From the NCBI RefSeq assembly GCF_002735645.1, contig NZ_PDZG01000015.1:1-64000 (forward strand): a DNA stretch of 64,000 nucleotides, read 5' to 3'. The notes below the pieces were generated by a model. The model had not been told where the DNA came from, ran no database searches, and worked only from the letters and a program-made list of their open reading frames with translations. Below, in pieces: positions 17,927-26,373 of this stretch. The DNA is from Iodobacter sp. BJB302. Lineage in GTDB: Bacteria; Pseudomonadota; Gammaproteobacteria; Burkholderiales; Chitinibacteraceae. Made by a program: the position numbers and the translations under genes. Numbering within the stretch: position 1 is the first letter of the stretch; each line of letters starts with the position of its first letter.

Positions 17927-18128
17927 AGGAGCAGGCGGAAATAGAGTGATAGCCGATTATACCTGTGTATTCCTTGTAAGCCTTTGGCATGATTACAGGC
18001 AAGGAGGGGCTGATGGATTGATGGCTTGAATTATGTATATTTGGCTGCAGTTAGTTTGTATGGGCGTTGCAATTTTGCCGGGCGCCCTGATCTGGTTTAT
18101 ACCCACCTCGTTTATTAAAGGAATCACC

Positions 18129-18332
18129 ATGCCTGTTGTTAACATTCAAATTACACGCGATGGCGCGACGGCTGAGCAAAAAGCTGAAGTGATTGCAGGC
18201 GTGACCGATGTATTGGTGCGCGTTTTAAATAAAGACCCGGCCACAACTTTTGTGATTATCGATGAAGTGGATACCGATAACTGGGGCCATGCAGGTAAAA
18301 GCGTGACGCAATTGAGGGCGTTGGCGAAATAA
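18129..18332 (+). CDS. 4-oxalocrotonate tautomerase family protein
   Basis: A 67-residue tautomerase: after removal of the initiator Met the catalytic proline of MPVVNIQITR becomes N-terminal. The later segment PATTFVIIDEVDTDNWGHAG is typical of the short 4-OT subfamily. These enzymes ketonise small unsaturated keto acids; there are no aromatic degradation genes around, so the natural substrate is unclear. AAGGA lies eight bases upstream of the chosen ATG; a longer frame from 18033 would bury the catalytic proline and is rejected. Confidence 0.88.
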   Translation: MPVVNIQITRDGATAEQKAEVIAGVTDVLVRVLNKDPATTFVIIDEVDTDNWGHAGKSVTQLRALAK

Positions 18333-18407
18333 GCGTGAGCGGCTTCAGCCGCAGTACTGATAACGATAAGGCTGACCATTGCCTAAACCCTGGTCACTGG
18401 ATAAATA

Positions 18408-19037
18408 ATGCTAGATCTCTATTATTGGATGACGCCAAACGGCCATAAAGTACGGATATTTTTGGAAGAAGCGGGCTTGGATTATCGCGTTCATCCTATC
18501 AATATCGGCAAGGGCGAGCAATTTGCGCCCGACTTTTTACGTATTGCCCCAAATAACCGTATTCCCGCAATTGTGGACCATGATCCGGCTGATGGTGGTG
18601 AAGAAATTGCATTATTTGAATCGGGCGCCATTCTGCTTTATTTAGCCGAAAAAACCGGGCAATTTATTCCCACAGATTTTCGCGCTAAGCAAATCATGCA
18701 GCAGTGGTTATTCTGGCAAATGGGCGGCTTAGGCCCAATGGCAGGGCAGAACCATCATTTCTCGCTTTACGCCCCGGAAAAAATCCCTTATGCAATTAAT
18801 CGCTATATCACCGAAACCACAAGGCTTTATTCGGTGCTCAATAAACATCTGGCTGATAAGGAATTTATTGCCGGTGAATATTCCATCGCTGATATGGCCT
18901 GCTATCCGTGGATAGTTCCCTATGCCCAGCAAGGGCAAAACCTGGATGACTTTCCTAGCTTAAAGCGCTGGTTTAATATGATATCAGCGCGGCCAGCGGT
19001 GCAACGGGCCTATGCTTTGGCAAAAGAAATGAATTGA
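18408..19037 (+). CDS. yfcG: Glutathione S-transferase family, YfcG-like disulfide reductase
   Basis: A 209-residue protein with a thioredoxin-like N-terminal domain (MTPNGHKVRIFLEEAGLDY, NRIPAIVDHDPADGG, ESGAILLYLAEKTG) and a helical C-terminal domain (QWLFWQMGGLGPMAGQNHHF, SIADMACYPW). These segments are very close to Escherichia coli YfcG, a nu-class member that reduces disulfides with glutathione instead of conjugating it, and uses no catalytic cysteine. It follows the tautomerase gene by 75 bases on the same strand. Confidence 0.85.
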   Translation: MLDLYYWMTPNGHKVRIFLEEAGLDYRVHPINIGKGEQFAPDFLRIAPNNRIPAIVDHDPADGGEEIALFESGAILLYLAEKTGQFIPTDFRAKQIMQQWLFWQMGGLGPMAGQNHHFSLYAPEKIPYAINRYITETTRLYSVLNKHLADKEFIAGEYSIADMACYPWIVPYAQQGQNLDDFPSLKRWFNMISARPAVQRAYALAKEMN

Positions 19038-19172
19038 ATTAGTGCGCTGTAGTCTTTATTAGCGATTAGTTTTTGTGAAGTTGGCTATGCAAAAGAGGGG
19101 GTAATATGGAAAATGGTGGTAGGCCACAAGCGAAATAAGCTAATTAACTTTGGTCTTTTATCCGTTTCTTTT

Positions 19173-19812
19173 GTAGGTTGGGCTAATGCTTTATCAGCCC
19201 AACAATTTATCAAGCATCACAACCCTAAATGCAACGCGACAAGAATTATTACTCGGATTATATCTGCTGCACACCCCATTGCTCATCAATATCACCCAAG
19301 CTAATTGCTCTATGGATGGATGAATAAGGCCAATCAACAGCCTTGGTGACATAACCATGTTTTACAGGGTTAAAGTATTTGTAAGCAACATGTTTTGCTA
19401 AATCTTCATCATCCCTGATTAAGTGTTCCCAATAACGGCGTTGCCATATGCCTCGTTCACGTTTTAATTTTCTGCTTTTTAAAATGATTTCGGTTTTTTG
19501 AATAGAGCGAGAAAATGTGGCTTTAATTAAGGCCCAGCGTAATGGAAAATCAGCATCGCCAATAGGTAAGCGCCAAATGGCATGTAAATGATCGGGCAAC
19601 ACCACGATGGCAATAATCTCGAAAGGATGTGAATGCCGGACTTTCCGGATTGCTTCACGCAGTAAGTCAATTTGCTCAAGCAATAAAGTACTTTTTCGAT
19701 TGGCAAGGTTCACGGTAAAAAAATAAGTAGCACCCGCTATATTTGCTCTTCGATATCGCATGAGGTGACCTTAATGAAATGTTGGGCTGATAAAACTTTA
19801 GCCCAACCTACC
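19173..19812. mobile_element. RAYT unit with flanking REP palindromes (REPtron)
   Basis: Two near-identical palindromic sequences flank the transposase in inverted orientation: left GTAGGTTGGGCTAATGCTTT (19173-19203 in full) and right ending TTTAGCCCAACCTACC (19781-19812). Each also folds on itself through TTGGGCT/AGCCCAA. This is the arrangement described for REP-associated tyrosine transposases and their cognate REP sequences. Confidence 0.85.
19258..19761 (-). CDS. REP-associated tyrosine transposase (RAYT)
   Basis: A 167-residue Y1 (HUH) single-strand transposase. The metal-binding HUH motif is PDHLHAIW with His58 and His60, and the catalytic tyrosine is probably Tyr127 in HVAYKYFNPVKHGYV, the RAYT hallmark. 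RAYTs are domesticated relatives of IS200/IS605 transposases; they cut REP palindromes and are thought to spread them, but do not usually move as classic insertion sequences. The flanking inverted palindromes and related copies elsewhere in the window support an active or recently active pair. Confidence 0.93.
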   Translation of the reverse strand: MRYRRANIAGATYFFTVNLANRKSTLLLEQIDLLREAIRKVRHSHPFEIIAIVVLPDHLHAIWRLPIGDADFPLRWALIKATFSRSIQKTEIILKSRKLKRERGIWQRRYWEHLIRDDEDLAKHVAYKYFNPVKHGYVTKAVDWPYSSIHRAISLGDIDEQWGVQQI

Positions 19813-19847
19813 GTGTTTGCAGTAGCCATCTAAAATGACTTTATTGC

Positions 19848-19895
19848 CTTCTCTGTTTTTCTCCGTGCTCTCCGTGTTTCAAGATTTGGGTTTTT
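19848..19895. repeat. CTCTGTG-family repeat, copy 1 (partial)
   Basis: One arm of the dispersed repeat family: CTCTG, CTCCGTG and CTCCGTG in a row, ending in TTTCAAGATTTGGGTTTT, just after (and touching) the amiC stop codon. The opposite arm is not visible, so this copy is partial. Confidence 0.7.
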
Positions 19896-21198
19896 AGCTC
19901 TGCGCCATCCTTGTCTTCGCCAGCGGTGGGTTTTTGGCGAAGTAGCGTTTGATGCCTTTGTGCAGGGCGCCGGCCATTTTGTGCTGGTAGGCTTCGTCGA
20001 TGAGTTTTTGCTCTTCCTGCGGGTTAGAGATAAACGCGGTTTCAACCAGAATCGACGGGATATCGGGGGCTTTGAGTACGGCGAAGCCCGCTTGCTCAAT
20101 GCCTTGTTTGTGCAGGCGGTTGATATTGCCGATCTCGCCCAGCATGGATTTGGCGAGTTTCATGCTGTCGTTATTGGTGGCGGTTTGGGTTAAATCCATC
20201 AGCGTGTGCGCCAGCGCTTTGTCTTTTACGTCGATTTTTACCCCGCCAATCAAATCGGCATCGTTTTGCGTTTGCGCCAGCCAGCGTGCAGCAGTGCTGG
20301 ATGCGCCTTTTTCAGACAGCATAAAGACCGACGAGCCATTGGCGTCTGGCCGGGTAAAGGCATCAGCATGGATGGAGACAAATAAATCGGCCTGCACTGC
20401 GCGGGCTTTTTTAACGCGCATGCCAAGCGGCACAAAAAAGTCGCCATCACGGGTGAGCACAACACGCATATTGGGCTCGTTTTCCAGCAGGGCTTTCAGC
20501 TTTTTGGCAATCGCCAGTACTACGGTTTTTTCATGATTGCCTTCCGGGCCTACCGCGCCGGGGTCTTCACCGCCGTGGCCAGGATCGAGCACGATGGTAA
20601 TCAGCCGGTCGACTTTCATTTTGCTGCGATCAACCGTGCCGTCTTCTTCTACCTTTGTTTTTGTAGCGGGTGCGGGCGGGGCAGGCTTGATATCGCTGGT
20701 TTGATCATCCAAAAACGCCAGCAGCGGGTCATTTTGCGATGCGGGGTAGAGATCAATCACTAAGCGGTGCTTGTATTCGCCAACGGGGTTGAGCGTAAAA
20801 ATCTGTGGCTTGATTTCGGTTTTTAAATCAAGTACCAGGCGTACCGTGCCGGGCTTATTGCGCGCTGCGCGCAGCTGCTGGATATAAGGATCATCACCGC
20901 CCACTTTGCTGGCCAGGCTTTGCAGCTCGTTGTTGATATCAATGCCTTCCAGATCGACGACCAGCCGTTCCGGATCTTTAAGCGAGAATTGCTTAAAGGT
21001 GAGGGGTACGGTGGATTCGATGGTGACGCGGGTATAAGCCTGTGCAGGCCAGACACGCACGGCCACTACGCTGGCGGCAGGCGCAGCAAAGCCAAAGGGG
21101 GTAACGGCCAGCAGCAGGCTGGCGCTTGCTCCGCGCAGAATATCGCGGCGTGCCAGCTGGGGCAGGTTTATTAAACCTGTTGAAGTCGATTGAGGCAT
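19894..21198 (-). CDS. amiC: N-acetylmuramoyl-L-alanine amidase (AmiC type)
   Basis: A 434-residue periplasmic amidase that cleaves the amide bond between MurNAc and the peptide stem, needed for daughter-cell separation. A twin-arginine signal (ARRDILRGASASLLLAV) shows export by the Tat path. An AMIN domain (about 45-145) for septal targeting is followed by a linker with prolines and the Amidase_3 domain (about 200-420) with the zinc ligands in LDPGHGGEDPG, SIHADAF and ILVETAFISN. Its start lies inside the end of tsaE (28-base overlap), so it is the second gene of a tsaE-amiC operon, a common arrangement. Confidence 0.95.
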   Translation of the reverse strand: MPQSTSTGLINLPQLARRDILRGASASLLLAVTPFGFAAPAASVVAVRVWPAQAYTRVTIESTVPLTFKQFSLKDPERLVVDLEGIDINNELQSLASKVGGDDPYIQQLRAARNKPGTVRLVLDLKTEIKPQIFTLNPVGEYKHRLVIDLYPASQNDPLLAFLDDQTSDIKPAPPAPATKTKVEEDGTVDRSKMKVDRLITIVLDPGHGGEDPGAVGPEGNHEKTVVLAIAKKLKALLENEPNMRVVLTRDGDFFVPLGMRVKKARAVQADLFVSIHADAFTRPDANGSSVFMLSEKGASSTAARWLAQTQNDADLIGGVKIDVKDKALAHTLMDLTQTATNNDSMKLAKSMLGEIGNINRLHKQGIEQAGFAVLKAPDIPSILVETAFISNPQEEQKLIDEAYQHKMAGALHKGIKRYFAKNPPLAKTRMAQS

Positions 21199-21650
21199 GT
21201 TTGGCCTTGCTCACTAAATGCTTGGATATGGGCCATGCGGCTTTCGGACAAAGCTTCGGGCGTTAAAGTAATGATCCAGTCAGGGGTGGGTAAAAGACCT
21301 TCAGCCTTATCTGCCCATTCGATCAGGCAAACAGATTCGGGGTTGAAGTAGTCTCTAAAGCCTGCATCTTCCCATTCGCTGGCATCATTAAATCTATACA
21401 AATCAAAGTGATATAAGTATAAGTTAGAAACAGTATAAGGTTCAACCAGCGTATAGGTGGGGCTTTTTACACGGCCGGTAAACCCCAGCCCGCGAAGCAA
21501 GCCCCGGCTGAGCGTGGTCTTGCCTGCACCAAGGTTGCCTTCCAGAAAAATCACCATGCCTGCCGCTATGCTTTGCGATAAACGCGCGCCCAGCGCCAGC
21601 GTGGCATCCTCATCGGCTAAAAAACATTTGAAATCAGTATTGGCTTGCAT
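21171..21650 (-). CDS. tsaE: tRNA threonylcarbamoyladenosine biosynthesis ATPase TsaE
   Basis: A 159-residue P-loop protein with Walker A EGNLGAGKTT (37-46), the conserved SPTYTLVEPY segment and a Walker-B-like LIEWADKAEGLLP. TsaE drives turnover of the TsaBD complex that makes t6A37 in tRNAs decoding ANN codons. It is essential in many bacteria. It overlaps amiC by 28 bases, and is divergent from queG, another tRNA modification gene, 87 bases away. Confidence 0.95.
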   Translation of the reverse strand: MQANTDFKCFLADEDATLALGARLSQSIAAGMVIFLEGNLGAGKTTLSRGLLRGLGFTGRVKSPTYTLVEPYTVSNLYLYHFDLYRFNDASEWEDAGFRDYFNPESVCLIEWADKAEGLLPTPDWIITLTPEALSESRMAHIQAFSEQGQTCLNRLQQV

Positions 21651-21737
21651 GGGCTATGGTATCCATTGGCTTAACGCTCATACGATGAATTGGGGTCTGG
21701 CAGGCAAAAAACGCATGAAGCCGGTATCATCGCGGCT

Positions 21738-22811
21738 ATGCATACGTCTCTACCCCTATCAGATTATCAAAAACTCGCTCAGCAAATTAAAGGCTGGGCG
21801 CTTGAATTAGGTTTTGCCCGCGCCGGGATTAGCGGCGTCGATTTAAGCCACGCGGAGGCCGGTTTACAAGAATGGCTGGACGCGGGCTTTCATGGCGAGA
21901 TGGATTATATGGCAAGGCACGGCATGAAACGTGCCAGACCTGCAGAATTACACCCCGGCACTATTTCACTTATTTCGGTTTTCCTGCCTTATTTGCCCCC
22001 TGCCGCCGCAAATTCAGAAGAAATTCTGGCTGATGGCAGTAAGGCTTATCTTTCGCGCTACGCGCTGGGGCGCGATTATCACAAGGTATTAAAGGGCCGT
22101 TTACAGCAATTAGCAGATCGGCTGGCGGCTGAAATTGGCCCTTTTGGCCATCGGGTATTTGTGGATTCGGCTCCGGTGCTGGAGGTAGAAATCGCTCAGC
22201 AAGCAGGGCAAGGCTGGCGGGGCAAACATACTTTGCTGATTAACCGCGAATATGGCTCCTACTTTTTTATTGGCGAGTTATTTACAGATTTACCGCTGCC
22301 GCCTGATCCGCCGCAGCAGGAAGAGCATTGCGGGCGTTGCACCCGCTGTATTACGGCTTGCCCGACCGGGGCGATTGTCGCTCCGTATAAAGTCGATGCG
22401 CGGCGTTGTATTTCTTATTTAACGATTGAGCTAAAAGGCAGTATTCCGCTGGAGTTTCGCCCCATGCTGGGTAATCGCGTGTATGGCTGTGACGATTGCC
22501 AGATGGTCTGCCCGTGGAATCGTTTTGCGGTAGATACTAAAGAAGCCGATTTTCATGTGCGCCATGGCCTTGATGATGTCACGCTGGTCGAGCTGTTTGC
22601 CTGGTCTGAGGCCGATTTCAAACAGAAAATGGCCGGCAGCGCCATTTACCGCATTGGCTACGAGCAGTGGCTTAGAAATATGGCTGTGGGTCTTGGCAAC
22701 GCGCCGAAGTCTGCCGGGGTGATTGCCGCACTGGCCGCCAGAGCAGACGACCCGAGTGAGCTTGTCCGGGAGCATGTGCAGTGGGCCTTGGCGCAGCATG
22801 GTATGGTTTAA
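21738..22811 (+). CDS. queG: Epoxyqueuosine reductase
   Basis: A 357-residue cobalamin-dependent enzyme for the last step of queuosine synthesis, reducing epoxyqueuosine to queuosine in tRNA. Two [4Fe-4S] clusters are bound by the ferredoxin-like CGRCTRCITACPTGAI and CDDCQMVCPWN motifs; the N-terminal domain has the family segments SRYALGRDYH and FVDSAPVLE. I start at MHTSLPLS because the longer frame begins at a TTG without a ribosome site; this gives the usual family length. Divergent from tsaE and followed by a clear terminator. Confidence 0.95.
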   Translation: MHTSLPLSDYQKLAQQIKGWALELGFARAGISGVDLSHAEAGLQEWLDAGFHGEMDYMARHGMKRARPAELHPGTISLISVFLPYLPPAAANSEEILADGSKAYLSRYALGRDYHKVLKGRLQQLADRLAAEIGPFGHRVFVDSAPVLEVEIAQQAGQGWRGKHTLLINREYGSYFFIGELFTDLPLPPDPPQQEEHCGRCTRCITACPTGAIVAPYKVDARRCISYLTIELKGSIPLEFRPMLGNRVYGCDDCQMVCPWNRFAVDTKEADFHVRHGLDDVTLVELFAWSEADFKQKMAGSAIYRIGYEQWLRNMAVGLGNAPKSAGVIAALAARADDPSELVREHVQWALAQHGMV

Positions 22812-22863
22812 AGTGCTGTGGCTTATTTTTCGCCGGAGAAACACGTTGTTATTTAATTAAGCT

Positions 22864-22900
22864 AAAAGGCCGCATCAGCATCTGTTGCGGCCTTTTATTT
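22864..22900 (+). terminator. Terminator after queG
   Basis: AAAAGGCCGCA pairs with TGCGGCCTTTT (11 bp, 11-base loop), followed by a short T-rich tail. Confidence 0.9.
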
Positions 22901-23102
22901 GTGGTTTATTTTGTATGAAGAATAATTTTACCCATCCTCATTTGTTGTTTTGTTTGAAATGACTCCGGCATTGCAGGCCTTGATTGCCGGTGGGCGGTAT
23001 CCATGGTTTCTTTGCGCTCAGTCAAGTGGATGCAGCTATCCTGAAAGCTATATTGGGAATAAGCTGATCATTCCTGAAACAATAATGAAAGGAAATTGTG
23101 AG

Positions 23103-23294
23103 ATGGAATCATTTAATATTGGGGAAAGAGTCTTTCATGCCGCTGATAAAGGCAGAACCATCAAGACGGCTTATACGGTTGAGGGTTTTCCTGGCAGCTC
23201 GGAGGAGCTGGAAGATCCCGTTCTGTGCAAATTTCATGTGGGCCAGCATCAGTTTCTGGCTGTTTTTCAGGCGGCTGATCTGTCTCATAAATAA
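23103..23294 (+). CDS. Hypothetical protein, 63 aa
   Basis: A small acidic cytosolic-looking protein starting MESFNIGERVFHAADKGRT, with no cysteine cluster at the start and no membrane segment. AAGGA lies about eight bases upstream of the chosen ATG. A longer frame reaches back to 22950, but its first 51 residues lack a start signal. A strong terminator follows directly, which supports a real short gene. Not recognised as a family. Confidence 0.6.
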   Translation: MESFNIGERVFHAADKGRTIKTAYTVEGFPGSSEELEDPVLCKFHVGQHQFLAVFQAADLSHK

Positions 23295-23316
23295 CTGAGA
23301 TCACTTTGCATATCTG

Positions 23317-23345
23317 AAGCCACCCTAAGCGGTGGCTTTTTTGTT
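23317..23345 (+). terminator. Terminator after 63-aa gene
   Basis: AAGCCACC and GGTGGCTT form an eight-bp stem with a six-base loop, followed by TTTTTTG. Confidence 0.9.
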
Positions 23346-23729
23346 GAATAAGCGGGCCGTATTTTTATTCGGCTTAATTACTTTGATCTGTATATTCGAT
23401 TAATCTGATATACCTGTGGCATTAAAAGTGTAGGGCTTAAATATAATTAATATATCTTTTGGTAAAAACCGGTGTTTACCAAATCAGAAAACCGCTTGTT
23501 TATCCTGTGCCGGGCAGCAAATATTTGAATGACTGAGTGTGGTTTTTTTGTTAACAGTGCAATACTTGCATTGTTTTTTTGTAAGCAACCCATTAATTGC
23601 CCTTCTGTCTTTAAAATGCCTGGGTTTTATGTGGCTATTTTGGCGATGTGCACGAATAAAGTTAAAGAAGACGGATTGTTTAGTTAAAATGGCAGCATAA
23701 ATTGATTGAATCAGGGAATAGAGCGGATT
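23339..23729. other. AT-rich interval before xthA
   Basis: About 390 bp without a gene. It contains an inverted pair TTTGGTAAA (23458-23466) and TTTACCAAA (23475-23483) with a GC-rich loop centre AACCGGTG, which could be an operator or a small hairpin. The rest is AT-rich and must include the xthA promoter. Confidence 0.45.
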
Positions 23730-24500
23730 ATGCAAATTGTTACGTGGAATGTGAATAGCCTTAAAGTGCGCTTGCCTCAGGTGCTGGAGTGGCTGGCTGC
23801 CAATCCGGAAGTCACGGCGCTTTGCCTGCAGGAAACCAAAATGGAAGATGTTAATTTTCCAAAGGCAGAGATTGAAGCTGCGGGTTTTCATGTGGTGTTT
23901 GCAGGGCAAAAAACATATAACGGCGTGGCGATTATTGCGCGGGAAGCTTTAAGTGATGTGGTCGTGAATATCCCCGGCTTTGTTGATCATCAGGTTCGCC
24001 TTATTGCCGCAACGGTAAAAGGAGTACGCCTTGTTTGCGCCTATATTCCTAATGGGCAATCCCTGGATTCAGAAAAGTATCCGTATAAATTAGCATGGCT
24101 GGAGGCGCTGACCCAGTGGCTGAAAACTGAAATGGCCAGTCATGAAAAATTAGCTTTACTAGGGGATTATAATATTGCTCCGCAGGATATTGATGTGCAT
24201 GATCCGGCTAAATGGGTGGGGCAGGTTTTGGTATCAGAGCCGGAGCGTGCCGCTTTTCAGGCACTGCTTGATTTAGGCTTAACAGATTCATATCGCTTAT
24301 TTGATCAGCCAGAAAAATCTTTTTCATGGTGGGATTATCGCGGTTTTGGTTTTAGAAAAAATGCCGGCATGCGAATCGATCATATTTTATTGTCGCAAAA
24401 ACTAGTGCCTTTATGTAGTGCTTGCGTGATTGACCGTGAGCCTAGAAAAAATGAGCGCCCATCCGATCACACGCCTGTGATTGCAAGTCTCGCGATCTGA
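23730..24500 (+). CDS. xthA: Exodeoxyribonuclease III / AP endonuclease
   Basis: A 256-residue EEP-family nuclease that cuts at abasic sites and trims 3' ends in base-excision repair. All catalytic motifs are present in order: TWNVNSLKVRL (Asn binding metal), LQETK (Glu), YNGVAI, LLGDYNIAP (Asp/Asn), RIDHILLS and PSDHTPV (Asp-His pair). Start at MQIVTWN is usual for the family; the longer frame by eight residues is not needed. The Crp/Fnr regulator begins 33 bases downstream and may be co-transcribed. Confidence 0.97.
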   Translation: MQIVTWNVNSLKVRLPQVLEWLAANPEVTALCLQETKMEDVNFPKAEIEAAGFHVVFAGQKTYNGVAIIAREALSDVVVNIPGFVDHQVRLIAATVKGVRLVCAYIPNGQSLDSEKYPYKLAWLEALTQWLKTEMASHEKLALLGDYNIAPQDIDVHDPAKWVGQVLVSEPERAAFQALLDLGLTDSYRLFDQPEKSFSWWDYRGFGFRKNAGMRIDHILLSQKLVPLCSACVIDREPRKNERPSDHTPVIASLAI

Positions 24501-24533
24501 TGAATCAATTAAATAATCTCTGGGGAATTTTGA

Positions 24534-25220
24534 ATGGATAAAGCGAAGTTATTGTCAGGCAGCAGTTTATTTTGTGATTTAAGCTACGCAGAATTGACTG
24601 AACTGGCTACCCAGACTGAATTGCGCAGCCTGCGCGCCAAGCAAATGGTGGTGGTACAGGGCTCGGTAGGTGACGAGATGTTTGCTGTTTTGCATGGCCG
24701 TTTAAAGGTGGTACGCAGCAGCGATGAAGGTAAAGAGGCCACCATTTGTATTCTGGAAGCCGGAGAAATGTTTGGTGAGATTGCCATGCTCGATGGTGGC
24801 TTGCGAACCGCAACGGTAGAAACCTTAGAGCCGTGTGAGCTTTTGGTGTTGCGCCGTGATGTTGTAATGCAGCATTTAGAGCGCCACCCCAAGGTGATGC
24901 ACCAAATGATTGCTACGCTTTGCCAGCGTTTACGTAATGTGGATGATTTTTTACAAGACACCCTGTTTTTGAATTTACCTCAGCGACTGGGCAAAACGCT
25001 GAAGCAGCTGGCCAAGCAGCATGGGGTTAATGATGAGAATGGCGTGCTGATTGATTTAAAGCTGACTCAGCAGGAGCTGGCCAATATGGTGGGCTCCAGC
25101 CGGGAAAGTGTGAATAAACAGCTGAGCGCATGGATGGAGTATGGCTGGGTACAGATGGACATGGGCTTTATTCGCCTGGTGCAGATGGATCAGCTGCCAG
25201 GCCACCCTTATTTTCATTAA
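24534..25220 (+). CDS. Crp/Fnr family transcription regulator
   Basis: A 228-residue regulator with an N-terminal cyclic-nucleotide-binding fold (about 15-135; GSVGDEMFAVLHGRLKV, GEMFGEIAMLDGG) and a C-terminal winged helix with the recognition segment TQQELANMVGSSRESVNKQLS (about 175-200). The phosphate-binding cassette GEIAMLDGGLRTATV departs from the RTAT/S-type arginine-serine pair only slightly, so nucleotide binding is plausible. There is no FNR-type N-terminal cysteine cluster. Targets unknown; it may be co-transcribed with xthA. Confidence 0.9.
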   Translation: MDKAKLLSGSSLFCDLSYAELTELATQTELRSLRAKQMVVVQGSVGDEMFAVLHGRLKVVRSSDEGKEATICILEAGEMFGEIAMLDGGLRTATVETLEPCELLVLRRDVVMQHLERHPKVMHQMIATLCQRLRNVDDFLQDTLFLNLPQRLGKTLKQLAKQHGVNDENGVLIDLKLTQQELANMVGSSRESVNKQLSAWMEYGWVQMDMGFIRLVQMDQLPGHPYFH

Positions 25221-25225
25221 GCAGT

Positions 25226-25258
25226 AAAAGGGCAGGGAACTATCCCGGCCCTTTTTAT
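25226..25258. terminator. Bidirectional terminator, Crp-like gene / transglycosylase
   Basis: AAAAGGGC...GCCCTTTT with an inner GGGA/TCCC pairing and runs of A and T on the two sides, placed between the stops of two convergent genes. It can serve both strands. Confidence 0.85.
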
Positions 25259-25860
25259 TTTTCAGCCAGTTTAGTGCCCGTATCGGTATAGGCGTAGTAA
25301 TTTTTCCAGGCGCCATAAACTAAATTCGGGTATTCGGCACGGCCAAGGCTGCCGTTATAGCGGCCCAGCGCCCTGAAATAATCGCCGTTTTCCATATCTA
25401 AATAGTGGCGCAAAATTGTGCAGCCATAGCGCAAATTAGTATTCATATCGAATAAATTGTGCCCGCTGCTGCCGATCGATCTTTGCCAGAAAGGCATGAC
25501 CTGCATTAATCCCCTGGCGCCAACCACCGATAATGCATAGCGGTTAAAGCCACTTTCTACATGCACAAGTCCTAAAACCAGCTGCGGGTCCAGCCCTGCA
25601 CGGCTGGCTTCGTAATGAATGGCGGTGAGCAGTGTGCGGCGGATAAACTCATCCGGGATACGTTTGGCGAGGCGGGCAGACATCGCTGCCAGCCAGGCTT
25701 CGCCTTCTGCTGGATTAGCAAAGACCAGTCTGGGCGATTGCCCGTCATTAATCGATCTTTGCATTGCGGTTTGTACATTAGAGGACAGCTGTTCTTCTTT
25801 TTGCGCGCCTGCAAAGGCAAAGCTGCAAAAAAATAAGCCTATTAAAAAGGAGTAGCGCAT
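25255..25860 (-). CDS. Lytic transglycosylase, SLT domain
   Basis: A 201-residue exported murein lytic transglycosylase. The N-terminus is a signal peptide (MRYSFLIGLFFCSFAFAGA) cut probably after AGA. The SLT domain covers about residues 80-190 with catalytic Glu102 in HVESGFNRYALS, the GARGLMQVMP motif and the late AYNxG-like RYNGS. It would cleave the MurNAc-GlcNAc bond to form anhydro-muropeptides. It is at the small end of the family. A terminator lies at its 3' end. Confidence 0.92.
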   Translation of the reverse strand: MRYSFLIGLFFCSFAFAGAQKEEQLSSNVQTAMQRSINDGQSPRLVFANPAEGEAWLAAMSARLAKRIPDEFIRRTLLTAIHYEASRAGLDPQLVLGLVHVESGFNRYALSVVGARGLMQVMPFWQRSIGSSGHNLFDMNTNLRYGCTILRHYLDMENGDYFRALGRYNGSLGRAEYPNLVYGAWKNYYAYTDTGTKLAEK

Positions 25861-25912
25861 GAGCTTTTTTCTTTGGAATCAGCTTGGAATGTAGCTTTAT
25901 CGTCCGCCTTGG

Positions 25913-26230
25913 TCAAATTTTAGCGCTAATCAATTTTACTGCTAACGGTTTGCCGTTTTCGGCAAGCGCGAATAAACGATCGATATTGGGGTGTTTGCCT
26001 GGAAAGGCCAGGGCATCCTGGCTGTGTTCCGCATAAAGGCGCAGGCCTTTCGCAGCAGCTACGGCGTTGATTGCGCCAAACTCCTGATAAAGCGCGTGAT
26101 AAACCCGCACGCTGCCGGCCTGGCCGGGCTTGTTTTCAATGCGCGCCACCAGCGTTTCGCCATCAAGCAGCTCAAGTGCGGATAAGTGATCAATAAGGGG
26201 CAGGCTGGCAAGTACGTCGGCAAAAAGCAT
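25913..26230 (-). CDS. DUF2322-like small protein
   Basis: A 105-residue soluble protein with segments LPLIDHLSALELLDG and VARIENKPGQAGSVRVYHALYQEFGAINAVAAAKGL and the end KHPNIDRLFALAENGKPLAVKLI. From memory this resembles the uncharacterised DUF2322 family of betaproteobacteria. There are no catalytic motifs that I can name. It lies 52 bases upstream of the transglycosylase gene on the same strand and 143 bases downstream of pyrB. Confidence 0.7.
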   Translation of the reverse strand: MLFADVLASLPLIDHLSALELLDGETLVARIENKPGQAGSVRVYHALYQEFGAINAVAAAKGLRLYAEHSQDALAFPGKHPNIDRLFALAENGKPLAVKLISAKI

Positions 26231-26373
26231 GGGATATCCTTAAATGGGGGCTGAAATATCAGGGTCGTTTACGCATGGGCTGCAACGGATGTGTGGGCAT
26301 TAAAGGTGCCCACCCGGATATTACAGTATCTGGCCAGCCTGTTTAAGGGATTGCAGGCTGGCAAAAATCAGGC

